From an uncultured Burkholderiaceae bacterium (GTDB taxonomy: Bacteria; Pseudomonadota; Gammaproteobacteria; Burkholderiales; Burkholderiaceae): a DNA stretch of 64,000 nucleotides. Positions 1 through 7,927 of the stretch are shown one piece after another. Every line of letters begins with the position of its first letter. The first letter of the stretch is position 1. Location: NCBI GenBank assembly GCA_937871985.1, contig CALMPB010000156.1, positions 35,068 to 99,067 on the forward strand, given 5' to 3'. The notes under the pieces are model-generated. The model saw nothing but the letters and a program-made list of their open reading frames with translations. It was not told where the DNA came from and did not search any database. The position numbers were made by a program, and so were the translations under genes.

Positions 1-46
1 CTCGGCAACGCCCGGATCCCACCCAATACGAACCCATGAACGCACC

Positions 47-775
47 ATGAACGCCAGCACCACCAAAAAAGCCAGGACGCGGGCCAAAGGCCGGCCTGAT
101 GCCGTGGACGGCGTCGGCCGGGAGGCCCTGCTGCAGGCCACGATAGAAGAACTTCGAAACACGGCGCCCGAAGCCCTGACGCTTGCCGGGGTCGCGGCAC
201 GCGCCGGCGTGCATCCCGCCCTCATCCGCTATTACTTCGGCGACAAGAACGGCCTCCTGCAAAACGCGGTGCAGGTGCTGGTGGAACAAGGCCAGGAAGC
301 GGCGCGCTCCAAAATAGAAAGCAATGCGCCTTTGGCCGAAAAGCTGGCCGACAGGCTGGACAGCATGATCGCCCTCATCCAGGCCAACCCGCATTTCCAT
401 CGCCTGGTTCTGGACAAGGTCTATGGTCAAACGGGCGTGGCCGCCAAAGAGCAGTTGCTGAGCCGCATTACCAGCCGGGGCATGCGGCTTACCATCGCCA
501 TGCTGCACGACAGCTCCGGCGCGCCCGCCCGCCCCGTGGACCCGCGCTTCCTGCACGTCGCCATCATCGGGCTGACCGAATTCTTCGTGCCCGCCAAGCC
601 TCTGCTGCAGGAACTGTTCGGCGCGGATGCGGACATGGAAGACCTGAAGGCCCGGTACATACACTTTCTCAGCGACCTGCTTCTGCACGGCCTGCTCGAA
701 ACGCCTGCCGCCGCTCCCGCCGCCCCGAAAACCGCAACGCGCAAGGAAAAGCGCGGCGAGCCTTCACAAGGCTGA
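47..775 (+). CDS. TetR/AcrR-family transcriptional regulator
   Basis: A 242-residue one-component repressor. The N-terminal helix-turn-helix lies at about residues 45-64 (LTLAGVAARAGVHPALIRYYF), the hallmark of TetR proteins. The C-terminal two thirds would form the helical ligand-binding and dimer domain, and the last 20 residues are a low-complexity Ala/Pro/Lys tail. The start ATG overlaps the stop of a four-codon reading frame (ATGA at 47), which may be a translational leader. It precedes a Rieske oxygenase by 136 bp on the same strand and is a candidate regulator of that unit. The effector cannot be told from sequence. Confidence 0.88.
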   Translation: MNASTTKKARTRAKGRPDAVDGVGREALLQATIEELRNTAPEALTLAGVAARAGVHPALIRYYFGDKNGLLQNAVQVLVEQGQEAARSKIESNAPLAEKLADRLDSMIALIQANPHFHRLVLDKVYGQTGVAAKEQLLSRITSRGMRLTIAMLHDSSGAPARPVDPRFLHVAIIGLTEFFVPAKPLLQELFGADADMEDLKARYIHFLSDLLLHGLLETPAAAPAAPKTATRKEKRGEPSQG

Positions 776-857
776 TCCTCCCGCCGCACCGTTCAGCCGG
801 ACTTGCGCTTCGGCCTGAGCATCGCCACGCATTGACATCCAGCCTTCGCGTCGGCAA

Positions 858-879
858 TAATTCATTCTATCGTGAATTA
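858..879. promoter_or_regulatory. Inverted repeat upstream of the Rieske oxygenase gene
   Basis: TAATTCA (858-864) and TGAATTA (873-879) form a perfect 7-bp inverted repeat with an 8-nt spacer, 32 bp before the oxygenase start. Size and position suit a TetR or GntR dimer site. The binding protein is inferred, with the adjacent TetR gene the first candidate. Confidence 0.4.
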
Positions 880-911
880 ATTCCAACCATCCGGCCGAGA
901 CATCGAACATC

Positions 912-1916
912 ATGCTGAAAAACTATTGGTATGTCGCCTGTGCCAGCGAAATGCTGGCTGCCCAGCCACTGGGGCGCATCATCTGCAACGAGCCGGTCGT
1001 CATATTCCGGCAACAAGACGGAACGGCCACCATCCTGCGCAATGTGTGCCCGCACCGGCAGGCCCCGCTTTCCATGGGAAGCGTGCACGGCAGCGTGCTG
1101 CGCTGCGCCTATCACGGCATGGAATTCGACGCGGGCGGGCATTGCGTGCATATTCCTTCGCAAGACGTCATCCCCCCCAAGGCCCATATCAAGAGCTACC
1201 CTGCGCGTGAACGCTACGGCTTCGTATGGATATGGCCCGGCGATCCCGAACTGGCCCAGGAGGCCGAGCTGCCCGCCATGCCATGGCGCGAAGACAAGGG
1301 CTGGAACACCGAAATCATCCAGTATTTCCACGTCAAGGGCGCACACCTGCTCATGAACGACAACCTGCTGGATCTTTCGCACGTGGCGTTCCTGCACGCC
1401 AATTCCATCGGCTTCGACTCCAAACGCCTGGACAACGACCCGCTGGAAGTCACGGTGCAGGACGACTACGTCAGCACGCGGCGCGTGTTCAAGAACACCA
1501 TCCAGGCGCCCGCCCACAAAGCCTGGCGCGAGCTGGCCGAACCCATCGATCGCACGCAACTGGCTGAATGGCATCCCCCGTGCACCATCAACATCCTGGC
1601 CCGCAACGAAAACGCCGAAGACCAGGTGGACCTGCGCGCCGACCATCTCATCACCCCCGAAACCGACACCACGCACCATTACTACGTGGCCATGTCGCGC
1701 AATTTCCGCATCGACGACGCGGAACTTACGCGCAAGCTGGATGCCGATGCGCGCCGCGTCCATAACGAAGACCTGGAAATCGCCGAAGCGCAGCAAAACA
1801 TGAAACAATGGACCCACGGCGCGCCCGACATGGCCTTGAAGGCCGACAAGGCCGTCAACGCCTCGCATCGCATTCTCGAGCGCCTTGAAAAAGCCGAGGC
1901 GCAGCGCGCCGCCTGA
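912..1916 (+). CDS. Rieske non-heme iron oxygenase, VanA-like (aromatic O-demethylase/hydroxylase type)
   Basis: A 334-residue oxygenase component of a two-component Rieske system, the size of vanillate demethylase VanA and relatives. The [2Fe-2S] site is C46-P-H48 with C65-A-Y-H68. The mononuclear iron site is in NDNLLDLSHVAFLH, with D154, H157 and H162, and an Asp is expected near the C-terminus. It would hydroxylate or demethylate a small aromatic substrate using electrons from a VanB-type reductase, but none lies nearby. It is followed 74 bp later by a flavin monooxygenase, so the pair may act in sequence. The substrate is not identifiable; vanillate itself is not implied by the context. 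Confidence 0.88.
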   Translation: MLKNYWYVACASEMLAAQPLGRIICNEPVVIFRQQDGTATILRNVCPHRQAPLSMGSVHGSVLRCAYHGMEFDAGGHCVHIPSQDVIPPKAHIKSYPARERYGFVWIWPGDPELAQEAELPAMPWREDKGWNTEIIQYFHVKGAHLLMNDNLLDLSHVAFLHANSIGFDSKRLDNDPLEVTVQDDYVSTRRVFKNTIQAPAHKAWRELAEPIDRTQLAEWHPPCTINILARNENAEDQVDLRADHLITPETDTTHHYYVAMSRNFRIDDAELTRKLDADARRVHNEDLEIAEAQQNMKQWTHGAPDMALKADKAVNASHRILERLEKAEAQRAA

Positions 1917-1990
1917 TACCCGCCCGCCAGACAAAAACCACTCCGCCGCAACACCCGCAAGCCATTGCCCACCAACGCCAAACAGCCACC

Positions 1991-3154
1991 ATGCCTCAAA
2001 TCCGTTCCGCCCTGATCGTCGGCGCCGGCATCGCCGGATGCTCCACCGCCATAACGCTGGCCAACCTGGGCATCAACGTCACGCTGATCGAAAAGCAGGA
2101 GGAATGGCGCTTCCAGAGCTCGGGCATCTTCGTCTACAGCAACGGCCTGGCGGCCCTGCGCGACGTGGGCGTGCTGGAGCAGATACTGGAATCGGGCTTT
2201 GCCATCAAGGACGGCAAGAACGAGTACTTCGACCATAAGGGCGAGCCCATCGTCGATGTCTACTACCCGTCGATCAGCGTCGGCGTGCCGCCCATCGTGG
2301 GCATCAAGCGCGCCGAAATGCACCGCATCCTGGCCGGGCGCCTGCAACAACAGCAGGTTGCCATACGCCTTGGCACGACGCTGGCCAGCCTGGATCCGGG
2401 ATCGCAAACCGCACGTGCCCGGGCGGTGCTTTCCGACGGCACGACCGGGGAATACGACCTGGTCCTGGGCGCCGACGGCGTGCGCTCGCAGGTGCGCGGC
2501 TTCATCTATCCCGGCATTGCGCCGCGCAAGACCGGTTTCGGAATCTGGCGCAGCGTGCATGACCGGCCGGAAGACCTGGACGTGAAGATCATGATGATGG
2601 GCACGCGCAAACGCCTGGGCATCATGCCGATCAGCCACGACAAGCTGTATATCTTCGGCACCATCGCCGAACCCGAAGACGCCTGGTATCCGCCGGAACA
2701 ATGGCCCGAGCTCATGCGGGCCAAATTCGCCGAATTCGGCGCGCCCGTGCGCCAGTTCCTGGATCAGCTTTCGCACGACTCCGAGATCCTTTACACCGCG
2801 GTCGATGAAGTCGCCGCGCCCCTGCCCTGGCATAAAGAGCGGGTACTGCTGATCGGCGATTCGGCGCACGCCTCCACCCCCTTCATGGGCCAGGGCGGCG
2901 CCATGGCCATCGAAGATGCGGTCGTCCTGGCCCGCATGCTTTCCGTGCCGGGCAATCTACACGATACTTTGCGGCTTTTCGGTGAACACCGCCTGCCCAT
3001 GTGCCGCTTCGTGCAGGACGCATCGCGGCAGGTTGGCGAAGCGGGCGCCCGCGAGCATCCCGACGGCGCGGCGGCCCGCAATCAGGCCATGCGCGAAAAC
3101 TCGCAAAAACACGTCGACGACTTCTACCGCAAACTGGAAAGCCTGCGCGGCTGA
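1991..3154 (+). CDS. FAD-dependent aromatic monooxygenase (class A flavoprotein hydroxylase)
   Basis: A 387-residue NAD(P)H-dependent hydroxylase of the salicylate / 6-hydroxynicotinate hydroxylase type. The FAD-binding GAGIAG fingerprint is near residues 11-16, the DG motif is LVLGADGVRSQVR, and the GD motif is LLIGDSAHASTPFMGQGG, which also contacts FAD ribityl and pyrophosphate. No membrane segments are seen. It lies 74 bp downstream of the VanA-like oxygenase on the same strand, consistent with co-transcription. The family inserts one oxygen into an activated ring; the exact substrate is unknown. Confidence 0.88.
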   Translation: MPQIRSALIVGAGIAGCSTAITLANLGINVTLIEKQEEWRFQSSGIFVYSNGLAALRDVGVLEQILESGFAIKDGKNEYFDHKGEPIVDVYYPSISVGVPPIVGIKRAEMHRILAGRLQQQQVAIRLGTTLASLDPGSQTARARAVLSDGTTGEYDLVLGADGVRSQVRGFIYPGIAPRKTGFGIWRSVHDRPEDLDVKIMMMGTRKRLGIMPISHDKLYIFGTIAEPEDAWYPPEQWPELMRAKFAEFGAPVRQFLDQLSHDSEILYTAVDEVAAPLPWHKERVLLIGDSAHASTPFMGQGGAMAIEDAVVLARMLSVPGNLHDTLRLFGEHRLPMCRFVQDASRQVGEAGAREHPDGAAARNQAMRENSQKHVDDFYRKLESLRG

Positions 3155-3208
3155 ATCCGCAAGCCGGCAGCCGCCATCAAGAATCAATAGACGACAGGGA
3201 TATTTGCT

Positions 3209-3279
3209 ATAGTGGATTGGACTCGTGCGATTCAGCGCATACCCCAGTCAGTTAAACTGGTTGCTGTCCAGTCAACTAT
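3209..3279. promoter_or_regulatory. Long imperfect inverted repeat ahead of the first GntR gene
   Basis: ATAGTGGATTGGAC (3209-3222) is repeated in inverse at 3266-3279 (GTCCAGTCAACTAT), with 12 of 14 positions matching. Between them lies the palindrome CAGTTAAACTG (3249-3259). The arrangement, right before the GntR start, suggests an autoregulatory operator with two distant half sites. This is inference from symmetry only. Confidence 0.45.
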
Positions 3280-3303
3280 TTGTACGGCGTCCATCATCCC
3301 GCA

Positions 3304-3999
3304 ATGAAGCGAAACCCTTCTTCCAAGCAGCCGCGCCGCACACCGCTGAAAACCTACACGCTCAGCGAGACCATCTTCCACGAAGTGCGCAACCGGCTGC
3401 AGCGCGGCGAAATCGGCGCCGAAGACCGGATCCTGGATTACGAGATCGCGCAGGAATACAACTGTACCCGCATGCCCGTGCGGCAAGCCCTGCTTCGCCT
3501 GGCCAGCGAGGGCTATCTGCTGGGCACGACGCGCGGCTTCGTCCTGCCCACACTGACCACCGAAGACATCTACGAAGTCTTCGAAATGCGGCGGCTGCTG
3601 GAACCCCATGCGGCGTCCAGCGTCATCGGCCTGCTCGGTGACGAGCAGCACATGGCTCTGACCCTTGCCTATCATCAGGCGCGGCGGGCCGCCGAAAAGA
3701 ACGATTCGCAAATGATGACGGACGCCAATATCGCCTTCCGCTCGATATGGATAGGCGCCGTACAAAACAAGCGCCTGCGGGAAACCATCCAGCGCTTCGC
3801 GGATCATGCGCAACTGGTGCGCTCGGCCACGCTGTTCGATCCGGCCACGCAAACCCTGGTCGTCGAGGGCCTGAAACGCATTCTGGACGGCTTCATGGAA
3901 AGAAACGGCGACAGCGTGCGCGGCGCCATGCTGGAATTCGTACAGCACGCCCAACAGCAATACATACTGCTGGCTCAGGCGGCCGCGCGGGCCACCTGA
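3304..3999 (+). CDS. GntR-family regulator (FCD subfamily)
   Basis: About 231 residues: an N-terminal winged helix (DYEIAQEYNCTRMPVRQALLRLASEGYL) and a C-terminal FCD ligand-binding domain. The ATG at 3304 is preferred over a TTG at 3280 because the TTG would fall inside the inverted repeat upstream. It is an obvious paralogue of the GntR protein at 14383: both carry RMPVR(Q/E)ALL and GYL(L/V)GTTRGF(V/M)LP. The two bracket the importer and flavoenzyme genes. FCD regulators usually answer to organic acids, which fits a catabolic cluster; the ligand is unknown. Confidence 0.87.
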   Translation: MKRNPSSKQPRRTPLKTYTLSETIFHEVRNRLQRGEIGAEDRILDYEIAQEYNCTRMPVRQALLRLASEGYLLGTTRGFVLPTLTTEDIYEVFEMRRLLEPHAASSVIGLLGDEQHMALTLAYHQARRAAEKNDSQMMTDANIAFRSIWIGAVQNKRLRETIQRFADHAQLVRSATLFDPATQTLVVEGLKRILDGFMERNGDSVRGAMLEFVQHAQQQYILLAQAAARAT

Positions 4000-4071
4000 G
4001 GGCGCGCCGGGCGATTGAAGCCGGCCAATTCCCCCCAAGAAGACCGCGTCATCGACACGTGTCGATAGCCG

Positions 4072-5928
4072 CTAAACGGCCACGGGCCACGGCTTGCCGG
4101 GATCTCCGCTGGGCACCGCGGCAAGCAGGCGGCGCGTGTAGTCGTGCCTCGGCCGAGAGAACACCTCTTCCACCAGGCCTTGCTCGACCGCCCGGCCTTC
4201 GTACATCACCACCACCCGCTGGCACAAATACCGCACCACCGCCAGGTCGTGCGAAATCAGTACCACCGCGATGCCGTACCGGCCGGCCAGTTCCTTGAGC
4301 AGGTTGAGTATCTGGGCCTGCACCGACATGTCCAGGCCGGAAACGATTTCGTCGGCCACCAGCAGCTTGGGCGCCAGAAACACCCCACGGCCGATGTTGA
4401 CGCGCTGCTTCTGCCCGCCCGACATTTCGGAAGGGTAGCGCCCCAGCATGCTTGGCGGCAGGCGGATATCGTCCATCAATTTCGCGACCCTGCCTTCCAG
4501 TTGCGCAGCCGCTTCATGACGGGCCTTGCCGGGCAGCGCCTCGAAGCCCTGCGTAAGCAGGCGAAAGACCGAACGCCTGGGATTGAGGGCGGAATGCGGA
4601 TCCTGGAATATGATCTGCACCGTCCGGCGCAACTGCTCGAGCGCGTCGCCCCGGGCGCCGATGACGGAAATGCCGTCGACCTCGATGACGCCCTCGCACT
4701 CGCCGTGCATGCCGACAATCGACCGCGCAATGGAACTCTTGCCGCTGCCGCTCTCCCCCACGATACCCACGCATTCGCCTCGGTACACGTCGAAGGAGAC
4801 ATCGTCCAGCGCCTTGTTGGCGCGGCTTCCCCAGGAAAACAGGCCGCCGCCGGACCGGTAGGTCAAGGACAGGTTGCGCACGCTGAGCAACGGAGAGTCG
4901 GCCTGGCCGGCGCGCTGCTCGCTACAGTCCCGCGCATCGGCGGCAACGGACGCCTCCGTATCGCCGGACGGCGTGCCAACCTTCAGGCAGCGCACGGCAC
5001 GGCCGCCGTCCAGTTGCTGCAGCACGATGCGACGCTGGCCGCACTGCGCGTCGCCGATGCCGCAGCGCGCCTGGAAGCGGCACCCCGAGATGGCGCCCAG
5101 GTCGCCCAACCCCGGCATGAATCCTTCCAGGGTCGGCAGGCGTTTGACTTCGCCGGCCAGCTTGGGCGTGGAGCCGCTCAGCGATTGCGTATAAGGATGC
5201 AGAGGCCGAGCCAGTATCGTGCGGGCGTCGCCGCTTTCCACGACCTCGCCGGCATACAGCACCACCATCTCGTCGCACACGTGCGAGGCCATGACCAGAT
5301 CGTGGGTGATCAGGATGATCGACGTCCCGTTGGCCTTCTGCTGGCGGGCCAGTATGCGCATGACATTGGCCTGGGTCACGACGTCCAGAGCCGTCGTGGG
5401 CTCGTCGGCCACGATCAGGGCGGGCTCGGCGGCAAACGCCATGGCGATCAACACCCGCTGGCACTGGCCTCCCGACAGTTGATGCGGATAGCGCTGGAGG
5501 ATTTCGCCAGGCCTGGGCAATTCCATTTCCTCCAGCCGGCGCAGTATTTCAGCCGGCCGCCGGGATCTGGCCATGCCGATGATTTCCAGCTGTTCGGCAA
5601 AGGACTCGCCAATGGTCATCAGCGGATTCAGGGCGGTCAAGGGTTCCTGGGGAATGAACACCAGCTTCCTGCCCAGCAAGGCGGCGCGCTGGGCGGGCGA
5701 CATGCTGGTGAGCTCGGTGTCCCCCAGGAAAATACGCCCTTGCGTGATACGGAATCCATCGGGAACCAGGCCGGCGATAAGACGGCCCACCATGCTTTTG
5801 CCGGCGCCCGACTCGCCGACCAGTCCAAGAATCCTGCCTTGCGGAACCGCGAAGGAAATATCGCGCAGCAGATCGATCTGGCCCGAAGCCCGCCGCGCCG
5901 ACAACGAGACATGTTCGAAGCGGATCAT
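4072..5928 (-). CDS. Fused double ATPase of a peptide/nickel-type ABC importer (DppD-DppF fusion)
   Basis: A 618-residue cytoplasmic protein carrying two complete ABC ATPase domains. The first has Walker A GESGAGKS (38-45), signature LSGGQ (151-155) and Walker B LIVADEP. The second has Walker A GESGSGKS (391-398), signature MSGGQ and LLVADE. Between them is the Cys-containing oligopeptide-transporter C-terminal region. The start at 5928 has a good ribosome site (GAGGGAGC) and overlaps the stop of the permease gene as ATGA, so translation is coupled. A longer frame reaching 6750 is open but lies antisense-like over the permease and is not used. It powers the DppB/DppC-like permeases next to it. 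Confidence 0.92.
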   Translation of the reverse strand: MIRFEHVSLSARRASGQIDLLRDISFAVPQGRILGLVGESGAGKSMVGRLIAGLVPDGFRITQGRIFLGDTELTSMSPAQRAALLGRKLVFIPQEPLTALNPLMTIGESFAEQLEIIGMARSRRPAEILRRLEEMELPRPGEILQRYPHQLSGGQCQRVLIAMAFAAEPALIVADEPTTALDVVTQANVMRILARQQKANGTSIILITHDLVMASHVCDEMVVLYAGEVVESGDARTILARPLHPYTQSLSGSTPKLAGEVKRLPTLEGFMPGLGDLGAISGCRFQARCGIGDAQCGQRRIVLQQLDGGRAVRCLKVGTPSGDTEASVAADARDCSEQRAGQADSPLLSVRNLSLTYRSGGGLFSWGSRANKALDDVSFDVYRGECVGIVGESGSGKSSIARSIVGMHGECEGVIEVDGISVIGARGDALEQLRRTVQIIFQDPHSALNPRRSVFRLLTQGFEALPGKARHEAAAQLEGRVAKLMDDIRLPPSMLGRYPSEMSGGQKQRVNIGRGVFLAPKLLVADEIVSGLDMSVQAQILNLLKELAGRYGIAVVLISHDLAVVRYLCQRVVVMYEGRAVEQGLVEEVFSRPRHDYTRRLLAAVPSGDPGKPWPVAV

Positions 5929-6833
5929 CCTTGCTCCCTCTCGCGTTCGCGCAATGCCGGATCCAGCGACTCGCGCAGGCCGTCGCCCAACGCATTGCAG
6001 CCCAGCACCAGCAGGAATATGCAGAACACCGGCGTCAGCATGCCCCACGGCGCCTCGTGCAGATAGTCCCTGGAGTCGGCGATCATCACGCCCCAGGCCA
6101 CCGTGCCGGCCGACACGGACAACCCCACAAAGCTCAGGATGGCTTCGACGATCACGGCCACGCCCATTTCCAGCGTAAACAGCGTAATGATCAACGGCCC
6201 GACGGCCGGCAGGATTTCCCGCCACATGGTCTTCCAGTGCCCGAAGCCCAGCAGGCGCGCGGCAACCACGTACTGGCGCCGCCGAATCACGATGACGTCC
6301 GAGCGCACCACCCGGCAAAAGCGCGTCCAGTCGACCAGCACGATGGCCAGAATGACGTTGACGACCCCCGTGCCGAGGCCGACCATCAGCACCAGGGACA
6401 GCACCACGGGCGGAAACGACATCCACAGGTCGACCACATAGCCGATGACGCGATCCACCCAGCCGCCGAAATACCCGGCCAGCATCGCCATGACGACGCC
6501 CAGCAGCATGGCGCCGGTGGCGGCCGACACCGCCACCACGATGGCCACCCGGGTGCCATAGATGGCCCGCGACAAAATGCACTGCCCAAGACCGTCGGTG
6601 CCCAATGGGAAGTCGGGACTGCCGTTGGCGTCCCACATGGGCGGCGACAGCATGTTCAGAAGATCTTGCGCGTCGGGCTTGTGCGGCGCCAGCCAGGGAG
6701 CCGCGCACGCCACGAACACGGCGAACAGCACGATGCCCAGGCCTACCCACGCTTTGGGCGACAGATCCCTCAAGGCCCGCAACACGGTGTTTTTCCTGGA
6801 AGGGCTGTTCAGCCCGGCGACATGCAGCCCCAT
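5925..6833 (-). CDS. ABC importer permease, DppC-like
   Basis: About 302 residues with an N-terminal membrane anchor (VGLGIVLFAVFVACAAPWLAP) followed by the binding-protein-dependent permease core of five or so helices. The EAA loop contains AARLLGFGHWKTMWREILP, which docks on the ATPase. The start chosen (6833) overlaps the upstream permease stop as TGATG, and the 3' end overlaps the ATPase start as ATGA, giving a tightly coupled series. The frame is open further upstream to 7172, but that part overlaps the DppB-like gene in another frame and reads as non-protein. Confidence 0.92.
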   Translation of the reverse strand: MGLHVAGLNSPSRKNTVLRALRDLSPKAWVGLGIVLFAVFVACAAPWLAPHKPDAQDLLNMLSPPMWDANGSPDFPLGTDGLGQCILSRAIYGTRVAIVVAVSAATGAMLLGVVMAMLAGYFGGWVDRVIGYVVDLWMSFPPVVLSLVLMVGLGTGVVNVILAIVLVDWTRFCRVVRSDVIVIRRRQYVVAARLLGFGHWKTMWREILPAVGPLIITLFTLEMGVAVIVEAILSFVGLSVSAGTVAWGVMIADSRDYLHEAPWGMLTPVFCIFLLVLGCNALGDGLRESLDPALREREREQG

Positions 6834-7849
6834 CAGTGCTCCCTCAATAGCGGATTCAGCACGACATACAAGGTGTCCACCACGGCGTTGATCAGCACCA
6901 TCAGCACCCCGAACACAATGGTGACGCCCTGAATGAGCGGCAGATCGTTGCTTTTGACGGCACTGACCATCAGGCTGCCTATGCCTGGAAACGAAAATAT
7001 GATTTCGATCAGCAGCGCCGAACCGAATAGAAATCCGAACTGCACGCCTATCATGGTAATGGTGGGCAGCAGCGCGTTTTTCTGGATGTAGCGCAGCAGG
7101 ATCCGCCTGGCGGGCACGCCGCGCAGCCTGGCCACCATGACGTAGGGTTCCCGGGAGGCCTCGATCAGGCACGAGCGCAGCACCCGCACCACCAAGGGAC
7201 AGAAGCCCAGCGCCAGGGCACAGGCCGGCAGCACCATGTGCGCCGCCGCGTCCCGGAACGCCGGGCCGTCATGCAGCAACAAGGTGTCCAGCAGCATGAA
7301 GCCGGTTATCGTGGGCAAATGGTAATCGGGCCCTATCTGCCCGCTGAACGGCAACACCGGAAAGAACACGCCGAACAAGGCAATGAACAGCAAGCCCCAT
7401 AAAAAAGCCGGGATGGATTGCATGACGACCACGATCGTATCGGGCACTACCCCCCAGCGCTTGCCATACAGGGAATACGCAAACAGCGCCAATGGAAAGC
7501 TGATGATCAACGCAATGCACAGCGCCACCACCACCAGCTCCAGCGTGACGGGCAAGGCTTTTTCAATCAGCAGCACCACCGATTGCTGATACAGGAAAGA
7601 ATGCCCAAGGTCGCCGCCCAGGGCTTTTTCGAGCCAGATGTAGAACTGCACGTACAGCGGCTTGTCGAGCCCCAGCGCCGCGCTCAATGCCTGCGCTTCC
7701 GCCCTTGTGGCCGAAGGCGGAAGCATCATGCCCAACGGGTCGGAGGGCAAGGCCCGCAATACGACGAAGACAACCAGCGACAGCAATACAAGGATGGGAA
7801 TTCCCGCCAACAGGCGCTGCAGCAATACGGTCAGGGGTGTTCGATGCAT
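6833..7849 (-). CDS. ABC importer permease, DppB-like
   Basis: A 338-residue integral membrane protein with an N-terminal helix (LAGIPILVLLSLVVFVVLRALP), a periplasmic loop, and the permease core. The coupling loop VARLRGVPARRILLRYIQKNALLP carries the expected EAA-like pattern. It pairs with the DppC-like protein as a heterodimeric channel. It lies 78 bp downstream of the binding-protein gene. Such systems import di/oligopeptides, nickel, opines, or, as the catabolic context suggests here, a modified substrate of the flavoenzymes. Confidence 0.92.
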   Translation of the reverse strand: MHRTPLTVLLQRLLAGIPILVLLSLVVFVVLRALPSDPLGMMLPPSATRAEAQALSAALGLDKPLYVQFYIWLEKALGGDLGHSFLYQQSVVLLIEKALPVTLELVVVALCIALIISFPLALFAYSLYGKRWGVVPDTIVVVMQSIPAFLWGLLFIALFGVFFPVLPFSGQIGPDYHLPTITGFMLLDTLLLHDGPAFRDAAAHMVLPACALALGFCPLVVRVLRSCLIEASREPYVMVARLRGVPARRILLRYIQKNALLPTITMIGVQFGFLFGSALLIEIIFSFPGIGSLMVSAVKSNDLPLIQGVTIVFGVLMVLINAVVDTLYVVLNPLLREH

Positions 7850-7927
7850 GCCTTGGCACCCATTAGCACTTGTGAAGAAAATCGCGGCGGCGCCGGTGCG
7901 TCGGGCACCGGCAGGAAAGCCGCCGGA

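Noticed and set aside
867..1934. Long minus-strand frame of 355 codons opposite the Rieske oxygenase
   Set aside because: It mirrors the oxygenase gene in GC-rich DNA, has an arginine/valine/histidine-rich shadow composition, and lacks a ribosome site or recognisable domain.
4144..6066. Plus-strand frame of 640 codons opposite the ABC ATPase fusion
   Set aside because: Fully antisense to a gene with intact Walker and signature motifs; composition rich in Arg, His and Gln as in shadows of high-GC genes.
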